Shown here: piece after piece, positions 23,195 to 30,450 of the stretch
How positions within the stretch are numbered: the stretch's first letter is position 1
Layout of the letters: each line of letters begins with the position of its first letter
NCBI GenBank assembly: GCA_026400735.1
Contig: JAPLOL010000151.1
Coordinates: forward strand, 25,799 to 89,798
Source of the DNA: Alphaproteobacteria bacterium
GTDB lineage: Bacteria > Pseudomonadota > Alphaproteobacteria > Caulobacterales > Aquidulcibacteraceae
Reading direction: 5' to 3'
DNA length: 64,000 bases
Position numbers and translations under genes: made by a program
Notes under the pieces: model-generated
What the model was told of the DNA's origin: nothing
The model's input: only the letters and a program-made list of their open reading frames with translations
Databases searched by the model: none

Positions 23195-25792
23195 ATGCGC
23201 GACGCTGAAAACGTCACTGTCCGTCTGTCGGATTACCAACCGCCCGACTATCTGATCGACGAAATCGCGCTCGTGTTCTCGCTGGAACCGGAGGCGACGA
23301 TAGTCGCTGCGCGCAGCCATGTGCGCCGCAGTAGCGCAGGCGCCGCCCCTCTCGTTCTGAATGGTGAGCGGCTCAATCTGCAGAGCATCGCCATCGACGG
23401 CGAAACACTGAGCGACGACAAATACAGCGCCGAGCCGGGCCGTTTGGTCATTCACAATCCGCCGGCGTCGTTCTTGCTCGACATCGTCACACGCATTTCG
23501 CCAGCAACGAACACACACTTAGAAGGCCTCTACATGTCTGGCGGCCGCTTCTGCACGCAGTGCGAAGCGGAGGGCTTCCGCACGATCACCTACTACCTTG
23601 ACCGGCCCGACGTCATGGCGCGGTTTGCTGTGCGCATCGAAGCAGACAAAGCCGCCTACCCGACGTTGCTCTCAAATGGCAACCTGACCGAGAGCGGCGA
23701 TCTTCCGGACGGCAAGCATTTTGCCGTGTGGGTCGATCCACATCCGAAGCCCGCCTACCTGTTCGCATTGTGCGCCGGCAAATATGAATCGATCCACGAC
23801 GCGTTCGTTACGCAAAGCGGCCGCAAAGTGGCGCTCGGCATCTATGTCGACCCGGGTGATGCGCCGCGCGCGGGATACGCGATGGATGCGTTGAAGCGCT
23901 CAATGAAATGGGACGAGGACACGTTCAAACGTGAGTATGACCTCGACGCATTCAACATCGTTGCGGTCCGCGATTTCAATTTTGGCGCGATGGAGAACAA
24001 AGGTCTCAACATCTTCAACTCGTCGCTGATCTTGGCCGACGCGGATACTGCAACCGATGCCGACTTCGAGGCGATCGAAGCCGTCGTCGGCCACGAATAC
24101 TTCCACAACTGGACGGGCAACCGCATCACCTGCCGCGACTGGTTTCAGCTCTGCTTGAAAGAAGGCCTCACCGTCTATCGCGAGCAAGAATTCAGCGCCG
24201 ACCAGCGCTCACGTCCCGTGCAGCGGATCAAAGACGTGAAGCGCCTGCGCGCACGTCAGTTCGGCGAGGACGCGGGCCCGCTCGCGCACTCGGTGCGGCC
24301 TTCGACGTATCAGAAGATCGACAATTTCTACACCGCGACCGTCTATGAAAAAGGCGGTGAAGTGATCCGCATGCTGAAGCGGATCATCGGCGAAGACGCC
24401 TTCAATCGCGGCATGCAACTCTATTTCGAGCGACGCGATGGCACCGCCTCTACCGTTGAAGATTTCATCAGCTGTTTTGAGGAAGCCTCGGGCGCGAAGC
24501 TCAACACCTTCATGCGTTGGTATGAGCAGGCTGGGACGCCTGCGCTAAAGGTGCGCGGGCAATACGACAAAGCCGCGCGCACCTACCAGCTCGATGTGTC
24601 TCAACGCCTCTCGGCAACCCCGGGTCAGCCTCACAAGCTGCCGGCGCCGATCCCGCTGCAGATCGGCTTCATCAGCCCCGATGGCGCCATCATCGCCTCA
24701 AAGATTGAAGGCGACACGATCTCGCGCACCGAACATCGCGCGGTACTGGAGGACTCGCAGGCCACATTCCGCTTCGCCGATGTTCTGGAAGAGCCGATCG
24801 TCTCTGTCGTCCGCGGGTTCTCTGCGCCCGTGACGTTGGACGATGACCTGACGCCGCAAGCACGCCTCGCGCAAATGGCGCACGATCCAGATCCGTTCAC
24901 ACGGTGGGAAGCAGGCCAAACACTGGCGCGCTCAATCATGCTCGGCGAAAGCGGCGCGTCAGTCACCGCCCTGACAACTGCGCTCGGTCGCGAACTCGAT
25001 CGCGCGCAGGAAGATCCGGCGTTTGCAGCACTCGCCCTGCGCCTGCCCGATCTCAACGAGCTCATTTTGTCGTCGAAGTCGCCGGATCCAGAAAAACTCT
25101 TCCAATCGCGCGAGGATCTGCGCCGCTCTATCGCCGGCGCATTGCGGGAACGTCTTGAGGCGATTGCACGGACCAAAGGCGAAGCGCCGTTTTCACCTGG
25201 CGCCGATGCTGCTGGCCGGCGCTCGCTGAAGAGCGCCGCACTAGACCTTCTCTCCTCGCTCGGCCCGAGCGATGCGCTGACGGACGCGTACGACAACGCG
25301 CAAAGCATGACGGAGACGGTCGCCGCACTTGAGGCGCTGGGCGCAGCCGAAAGCCCCGCGTTCGATGCAGCGCTGACGAAATTCTACGAGCGCTGGCAGT
25401 CAAACCCTCTGGTCATCGACAAATGGTTTGCAGTGCAAGCCTCGTCTCCGCGCGCCGACGCGCTCGCGCGCGTCGACAAATTGCGCGGGCACGCTGAGTT
25501 CAATCTAAAGAACCCAAACCGGGTGCGCTCGCTCGCGGCCGCGTTTGCGATGCGCAATCCGCGTGCGTTCCACGCTGCCAGTGGTGACGGCTACCGTTTC
25601 CTCGCATCGCTCGCCGAAACCATCGATCCCCTCAACCCGGCGCTTGCCGCGAGGCTGTTGACGCCGTTCGAATCATGGCGGCGATTCGATCCTCAACGTC
25701 AGGAACATGCGCGCAAAGCGCTGGAGCAACTCGCTTCGCTTCCGCAACTATCGAAGAACACGCGGGAAATGGTCGAACGCACGCTCGCGTAG
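23195..25792 (+). CDS. pepN: Aminopeptidase N (M1 family)
   Basis: The 865-residue zinc metallopeptidase removes N-terminal residues from peptides. The M1 motifs are complete: GAMENKG for N-terminal amine recognition, then HEYFHNW as HExxH, with the third zinc ligand Glu in CLKEGLTVYRE, 19 residues downstream. The C-terminal DUF3458 helical domain follows and is expected in gamma/alphaproteobacterial PepN. The start has GGAGG eight bases upstream. No signal peptide is visible, so it is cytosolic. The PleC-like kinase follows in the same direction. Confidence 0.96.
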   Translation: MRDAENVTVRLSDYQPPDYLIDEIALVFSLEPEATIVAARSHVRRSSAGAAPLVLNGERLNLQSIAIDGETLSDDKYSAEPGRLVIHNPPASFLLDIVTRISPATNTHLEGLYMSGGRFCTQCEAEGFRTITYYLDRPDVMARFAVRIEADKAAYPTLLSNGNLTESGDLPDGKHFAVWVDPHPKPAYLFALCAGKYESIHDAFVTQSGRKVALGIYVDPGDAPRAGYAMDALKRSMKWDEDTFKREYDLDAFNIVAVRDFNFGAMENKGLNIFNSSLILADADTATDADFEAIEAVVGHEYFHNWTGNRITCRDWFQLCLKEGLTVYREQEFSADQRSRPVQRIKDVKRLRARQFGEDAGPLAHSVRPSTYQKIDNFYTATVYEKGGEVIRMLKRIIGEDAFNRGMQLYFERRDGTASTVEDFISCFEEASGAKLNTFMRWYEQAGTPALKVRGQYDKAARTYQLDVSQRLSATPGQPHKLPAPIPLQIGFISPDGAIIASKIEGDTISRTEHRAVLEDSQATFRFADVLEEPIVSVVRGFSAPVTLDDDLTPQARLAQMAHDPDPFTRWEAGQTLARSIMLGESGASVTALTTALGRELDRAQEDPAFAALALRLPDLNELILSSKSPDPEKLFQSREDLRRSIAGALRERLEAIARTKGEAPFSPGADAAGRRSLKSAALDLLSSLGPSDALTDAYDNAQSMTETVAALEALGAAESPAFDAALTKFYERWQSNPLVIDKWFAVQASSPRADALARVDKLRGHAEFNLKNPNRVRSLAAAFAMRNPRAFHAASGDGYRFLASLAETIDPLNPALAARLLTPFESWRRFDPQRQEHARKALEQLASLPQLSKNTREMVERTLA

Positions 25793-25890
25793 TTATTAAC
25801 AGCTGCGGCAAATCGGTAACCCGTTTGTTTGCACGGCGGGCGTTTCCAGCGCACGCATCGACAGAGCGTTTACCAACCCGTTACAATTCA

Positions 25891-25918
25891 GACTCTTCAG
25901 GATTCCGAACGGCGATTC
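25891..25918. promoter_or_regulatory. Three GANTC (CcrM) sites upstream of the PleC-like kinase
   Basis: GACTC (25891-25895), GATTC (25901-25905) and GATTC (25914-25918) lie within 28 bases, ending 21 bases before the kinase GTG start. GANTC is the target of the cell-cycle methyltransferase CcrM in alphaproteobacteria, and promoter-proximal sites can make transcription methylation-dependent through GcrA. Regulation here is inferred; the sites themselves are seen directly. Confidence 0.55.
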
Positions 25919-25938
25919 GGGGCGGCCGGGGAATACTT

Positions 25939-28389
25939 GTGTCGAACGACAATGCTTACGAAGCGCCGCAAGGTGCTGCGCCATACAAAGCCAACAAGCC
26001 GTTCATCGTGCTTGTTCTGGTGTTCGTCACTGCGTTCTTCGCAGCGATCGCCGCGCAGATCCGCGCGCATCACGACGGCGCCGCCGACACTGTCATCGCA
26101 GCGCAATCGTCAACGGCTGGTTTGATCGCCGAGCGCGTCAACGCGAACCTCGCGATAGCAATGGGCGCAAGCGCCGGCGTCACGAACCTAGCCCAGACCG
26201 CCGGCGCACCGGCGTCCGCGATCGCGACCGCCGCAGCATCCGCGAATCCCGCCATGGCCGCTGCAGTGGTGAACGGCGCCGGCGCCATTGAAGCCATCAC
26301 CGACCCTGCGCAGGCAGCGCTTGTCACCGCCGCGATCGAACGCGCGGGCCCTGCTGATGTCTGGGTCGGCGCGCCGGATCGCGGAGAGTTGCCTACTGCG
26401 CCCGTCATCGTGCGCACAATCGGCGACCGGGCCATAGTCACCGTGATCGACGCTGCGCGCTTGCTCCCGGAACTCGACGCTAACGCGCGCATCCTGATCG
26501 CATCGCCGAGCGGCACGATCCTTTATGCATCACCGGCCATGCAGCAGGCTGGCGCGCGCGCACAGCAACAAGTGCTTGCTGCCGCGCGTAGCCGTGATCA
26601 CGGCGCACTTATTCGCGACAGCGCCGGCGATACCTGGGTCGCTGCGGAGTCCACCGCGCAGATCGGTGAGTTCGGGGTCATGGCCGCGGGCCACGCGCCC
26701 GGCGCTCTAGATTTTTGGCTCGACGCCTTCTTGCGCTTTGCGCTTGTCGCGGCTGCGCCGCTCGCAGCGATGGCGGTGCTTTATCTTTTGATGCGCCAGA
26801 ACGCGCAGCGCGCACGCCTGGCCGAAGCAGAAGCCGAACGCGCCGAGACCCATTTCCAGATCGCAGCTGATGGCGCGAAGGTCGGGGTTCTCGAATGGCG
26901 TCCCGCCGGAGACGAAGTTCAGCTGTCCGAACGCGCCGCGCGTTTGCTCGGCGCACCGCGCGACGTGCTTGGCTTACGCGACTTCCTTGAATTGATCGTC
27001 GCTGAAGATCGCTTTGGCGTTGAAGAAGAATTCCGGCGTGCGCGGCAGTCCGGTCTGCTTGATGCACGCTTCCGCGTGACGCGCGGCGGCGGCCTCGGCT
27101 GGATCGAAGCGCGCGGCACGGCCGTCGAAGACGCCAGCGGCCGCAGCGAAACGCGCGTCTTCGGCACCGTCATCGACGCAACGCAGCGCCACGAGGCCGA
27201 GGCGCGCGTGTCGCGTCTTGAGCAACAACTGCGCGCGGCAATCGACAATTTCTCCGGCCCGTTCGCACTCTGGGACTCCCGCAGGCGGCTGCTGCTTTGG
27301 AACCAGAGCTTTGCCAAAGCCTTTAAACTCGGCCCCGATATTCTACGCATGCGCGCTTCGTACGAAGCCGTCGCAGCAGCATCGACTCCCAGCATCCGCC
27401 GCGAAAAGAACGATCCGAGCAATCCGGATGTCCGCGTAATCGAACTCACGACCGGCGAATGGCTGCACATCGTCGAGCGCCGCGCCGCCGATGGCGGCAT
27501 CATCACCGTCGGTGTCGACATCACGCCGCTGAAGCGTAAGGAAGAAGAACTCGCCAAGAATGAGCGGCGCCTCTCCGACGCACTGAGCCGAGCTGAAACG
27601 CAAGAATACCGCATCAAGGCGCTCGCCCGCGAAGCGCACGAGGAGCGCGAGAAAGCCGAAGAGGCCAGCCTCGCGAAGTCGACGTTCCTTGCGAACATGA
27701 GCCACGAATTGCGCACGCCGCTTAACGCCGTCATCGGCTTTTCGGAGATCATGGCCAAGGAGCTGTTCGGCGAGATCGGCAATCCGCAGTACAAGCAATA
27801 CGCCAACGACATCTATGACAGCGGCAGCCACCTGCTCGATCTGATCAACGACATCCTCGATATGGCGAAGATCGAAGCGAACAAGCTGACGCTGACGCCA
27901 AAGCCGCTCGATCCGATGGTCGTCATTGAGCAAGCCGCGCGTCTCACCAAGCGCAAGGCCGAGGACAAAGGCCTCTCACTGGTGATCGACGCGGAAGATC
28001 TGGGTGAGATCGAAGCCGACCATCGGGCCGTCAAGCAGATCCTCCTGAACCTGCTCTCGAACGCCGTGAAGTTTACCGATCAAGGGGCGATCATGGTGCA
28101 TGGCCGCGGCACCACGCAGGGCATCACGCTGCGCGTCGTCGATACGGGCTGCGGCATCCCTCCGGAGCACCTGCCGCGCCTGGCGCGCCCGTTCGAGCAA
28201 GTCGAGCAAGAACTGACACGCAACCATCACGGTACGGGTCTTGGCCTCGCGCTGACCAAGTCGCTCGTGGAAATGCACGGCGGCAAGCTTTCGATTCAAA
28301 GCGAAGTCGGCCGCGGCACGATCGTGACTGTCACCCTGCCGCGCACGTTCGGCGGTAGCCGCGAAGCCGAAGCAACCGCAGCCGAATAA
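25939..28389 (+). CDS. PleC/DivJ-like membrane sensor histidine kinase with PAS domains
   Basis: I choose the GTG at 25939 (GGGGA six bases upstream) rather than the ORF opening at 25675, which overlaps pepN; the product is 816 residues. Order: transmembrane segment (about 20-40), Ala-rich extracytoplasmic region, second membrane segment (about 262-285), two PAS-like domains with a coiled coil, then HisKA with FLANMSHELRTPLNAVIGFS and an HATPase domain with NLLSNAVKFTD, DTGCGI and GTGLGLAL. The DHp segment IMAKELFGEIGNPQYKQYAN is close to PleC/DivJ-type kinases that act on DivK. No receiver domain or adjacent response regulator is present. GANTC sites precede it. Confidence 0.88.
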   Translation: MSNDNAYEAPQGAAPYKANKPFIVLVLVFVTAFFAAIAAQIRAHHDGAADTVIAAQSSTAGLIAERVNANLAIAMGASAGVTNLAQTAGAPASAIATAAASANPAMAAAVVNGAGAIEAITDPAQAALVTAAIERAGPADVWVGAPDRGELPTAPVIVRTIGDRAIVTVIDAARLLPELDANARILIASPSGTILYASPAMQQAGARAQQQVLAAARSRDHGALIRDSAGDTWVAAESTAQIGEFGVMAAGHAPGALDFWLDAFLRFALVAAAPLAAMAVLYLLMRQNAQRARLAEAEAERAETHFQIAADGAKVGVLEWRPAGDEVQLSERAARLLGAPRDVLGLRDFLELIVAEDRFGVEEEFRRARQSGLLDARFRVTRGGGLGWIEARGTAVEDASGRSETRVFGTVIDATQRHEAEARVSRLEQQLRAAIDNFSGPFALWDSRRRLLLWNQSFAKAFKLGPDILRMRASYEAVAAASTPSIRREKNDPSNPDVRVIELTTGEWLHIVERRAADGGIITVGVDITPLKRKEEELAKNERRLSDALSRAETQEYRIKALAREAHEEREKAEEASLAKSTFLANMSHELRTPLNAVIGFSEIMAKELFGEIGNPQYKQYANDIYDSGSHLLDLINDILDMAKIEANKLTLTPKPLDPMVVIEQAARLTKRKAEDKGLSLVIDAEDLGEIEADHRAVKQILLNLLSNAVKFTDQGAIMVHGRGTTQGITLRVVDTGCGIPPEHLPRLARPFEQVEQELTRNHHGTGLGLALTKSLVEMHGGKLSIQSEVGRGTIVTVTLPRTFGGSREAEATAAE

Positions 28390-28393
28390 TCGC

Positions 28394-29011
28394 CTAAGGC
28401 TGCGGCTCGCCCTGCCGCAAACGTTCCTGACGCCGTTCGCGCCAGCGTTCACGCCGTTCTTGGCGGCGCTCTTGAATCTCCTCGCGGCGTTCCGGCGTGA
28501 GCGCAGGACGTTCGGCGCGCTCGCCTGCGGGACCCGCTCCGTCGCGACGCATCGCCGGCGCGGCGCTACGGAGAGCTTGAAGCGTTTCGCGCCGCTGCTC
28601 GGGTGTGAGCTCCGCCAGGCCATCGATAACGCTGTTCTGGAACACGCCAATGGCGGCCTGATCGGCGGCGCGTAACCGCTCAAAGGCTGCGCGGACTCGC
28701 ACGGCATCGTACGGTTCTTGCGCGGCCGCCTCGAAAGCATCGCGGCGCGCTTGCACGGCCGCCTGACGCACCTCGCGCGACCCGCTCCATGTTGCCGTCA
28801 ATTCCTCGCGCATCGAGTCCCGGAGTTCAGGAGGCAGCGCACCGAGGAATGCTCCCGGGCCAGGCAAACGCGAGACCGTCGCGCGATCATCGCCTTCGCG
28901 TTCCAGACGTACGCCCGCACTCCAAGCGCCTGCCACGCCGCCGATCACGAGCAAATTCAGCGCAACGGATGCAAACAGCAACGTTCGCCACGGAAAGCGG
29001 GCTTCACTCAT
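28394..29011 (-). CDS. Periplasmic Metal_resist / CpxP-Spy-like protein
   Basis: The 205-residue protein has an N-terminal membrane anchor (about 9-30) and a helical periplasmic domain with a Metal_resist-type arrangement: GAFLGALPPELRDSMREELT, then LRAADQAAIGVFQNSVIDGL, then LAELTPEQRRETLQAL, a Spy/CpxP-like motif. The C-terminus is a long Arg/Glu-rich helix. These proteins are chaperone-like stress sensors. It is coupled by a four-base overlap to the upstream 132-residue membrane gene in an ECF sigma operon, so a regulatory or protective envelope role is likely. Confidence 0.82.
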   Translation of the reverse strand: MSEARFPWRTLLFASVALNLLVIGGVAGAWSAGVRLEREGDDRATVSRLPGPGAFLGALPPELRDSMREELTATWSGSREVRQAAVQARRDAFEAAAQEPYDAVRVRAAFERLRAADQAAIGVFQNSVIDGLAELTPEQRRETLQALRSAAPAMRRDGAGPAGERAERPALTPERREEIQERRQERRERWRERRQERLRQGEPQP

Positions 29012-29406
29012 CCTTCGTCCTCAAACGCCGACGGCGCTTCGAACGCCATCGAAAAATATGAATCATCCTCGACTGGCGCAGGCGCAAGCAAGCCACCGCT
29101 ATAGCCGATCACCACGCCGAACACGGCGCACGCGGCGAGCGCCAACATCGCACGCCGATCGAACGCCGGCCGCTGCACCCGTGGCGCAAACGCCAAGATA
29201 CGCGCCGCCAGATCAGCGGATGGTTCGGTGTCGCCTCGCGCGCCATCGAGCAATGCATCTAGCTTGCGCGCTTCTCCGATCAGCGCCGCCGCATCGCTTC
29301 CAGGCTGAGCGGCAAATGCCGCTCCCTCAGCGCGCAGCTCAGCGGGCCAGCGGCAGAAGTCCGCGCCATAAGCGTCCAACAATTCGGCGAACCGCTCCCG
29401 GTCCAT
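29008..29406 (-). CDS. Single-pass membrane protein, candidate anti-sigma factor
   Basis: The ATG at 29406 has AAGGAAAAG upstream and gives 132 residues; a GTG at 29427 that overlaps the sigma stop (GTGA) is the alternative. The cytoplasmic N-terminal region (MDRERFAELLDAYGADFCRW) is short and acidic, a transmembrane segment follows (about 88-108, LALAACAVFGVVIGYSGG), and the tail is periplasmic. It sits directly after the ECF sigma gene, where membrane anti-sigma factors are encoded, but no zinc-binding anti-sigma motif is visible, so the assignment rests on position and topology. Confidence 0.7.
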   Translation of the reverse strand: MDRERFAELLDAYGADFCRWPAELRAEGAAFAAQPGSDAAALIGEARKLDALLDGARGDTEPSADLAARILAFAPRVQRPAFDRRAMLALAACAVFGVVIGYSGGLLAPAPVEDDSYFSMAFEAPSAFEDEG

Positions 29407-29423
29407 GCTCTTTTCCTTTTCAG

Positions 29424-29996
29424 TCACGACGCGCTCTCTGCGCCGCCTATTAAGTCCTGCGCCACATCCGCCAGGGCGGCCTTCAACGCACGCCGTCCGC
29501 GCGCCAAGAGAGACTCAAGAGCTTCAACGCTGATCTCGAGTATTTCCGCCGCGGCAATGTTGCTCATTTCATCGAAGTGCACCAACGCGATCGCCGCACG
29601 CTGGCGCTCGGGGAGTTCGGCCAAAGCCGCCTGCACTTTGGCGGCGCGCTGGCGCGCAAGCCACTCCTCGCTCGCGAGGGGGCGCGTATCAGCGACCATC
29701 ACCCCCGCGTCGGGATCGGTTTTTTCTCTACGACGGCGCAAGCGGTCATAGCAAAGATTGAGCGCAACGCGATGCATCCAGGTTTCGAACTTGGCTTGCC
29801 CCGGCTTCCAGCGCGGCGCGTCCCGCCAGACGCGCAGAAACACCTCCTGCGCAACGTCTTCGGCTTCGGATTTATCACTCAGCATGCGACGCGCGACGCT
29901 GACCATCTTCGGCAGATGACGGCGCACAAGCGCTTCGGCGGCGCGCGCATCGCCCGCCCCCGCACTGCGGACGAGTTCGGCGTCCGGATCGATCAT
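29424..29996 (-). CDS. ECF-subfamily RNA polymerase sigma factor
   Basis: The 190-residue protein has sigma region 2 (SEAEDVAQEVFLRVWRDAPR for core and -10 recognition, then FETWMHRVALNLCYDRLRRR) and region 4 (LPERQRAAIALVHFDEMSN, then ISVEALESLLARGRRALKAA for -35 recognition). It lies between an EF-hand protein and a membrane protein that may be its anti-sigma, in a run that begins with degP. The regulon is probably envelope stress. It belongs to the small ECF type, without extra domains. Confidence 0.93.
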   Translation of the reverse strand: MIDPDAELVRSAGAGDARAAEALVRRHLPKMVSVARRMLSDKSEAEDVAQEVFLRVWRDAPRWKPGQAKFETWMHRVALNLCYDRLRRRREKTDPDAGVMVADTRPLASEEWLARQRAAKVQAALAELPERQRAAIALVHFDEMSNIAAAEILEISVEALESLLARGRRALKAALADVAQDLIGGAESAS

Positions 29997-30022
29997 GCGT
30001 GCTCGACGTCCATCACACTCCG

Positions 30023-30427
30023 CTAGCGCCGCTGCAGGAAGCGACGCGCCAGATCTAGTTCTTCGGTAGAGACAATGTCGTCATGATTACGGTCGAGCCG
30101 CTCGAAGCCTCGATAGGGCAAGTTTGCCATCTCGGTGCGGCTGATGCGGCCATCACGATTGGCGTCGGCGCCTTCGAAACCGTTGCGGCCTGAGCCGCCG
30201 GAGCGCGCGCTCACGGCAGCGCGCTCCGCTTCGGACACGAACCCGTCGTCGTTCGAGTCGATCAGCTCGAACATGGCGCTGCGCGCTGCCTGCGCTTCCG
30301 CCCGTGTGATTGAGCCATCGTGGTTTGTGTCCGCAGCCTGCAACATTGCTAGCCTGCCGCCACCCTGTTGGGCGAACGCGGGCATCGCTACCAGCCCCGC
30401 CGCCAGCGCCAACCATGCCAATTTCAT
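30023..30427 (-). CDS. Secreted four-EF-hand calcium-binding protein
   Basis: The 134-residue protein has a signal peptide (MKLAWLALAAGLVAMPAFA) and four EF-hand loops in tandem: DTNHDGSITRAE, DSNDDGFVSEAE, DANRDGRISRTE and DRNHDDIVSTEE. The first three loops have Gly at the sixth position, as in canonical calcium-binding loops; the fourth has Asp there. It starts 24 bases after the glnE stop on the same strand and precedes the ECF sigma gene by 26 bases. A periplasmic calcium-binding or calcium-sensing role is inferred. Confidence 0.88.
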   Translation of the reverse strand: MKLAWLALAAGLVAMPAFAQQGGGRLAMLQAADTNHDGSITRAEAQAARSAMFELIDSNDDGFVSEAERAAVSARSGGSGRNGFEGADANRDGRISRTEMANLPYRGFERLDRNHDDIVSTEELDLARRFLQRR

Positions 30428-30450
30428 GCGTGAACTCCATCGTTTGGCTT

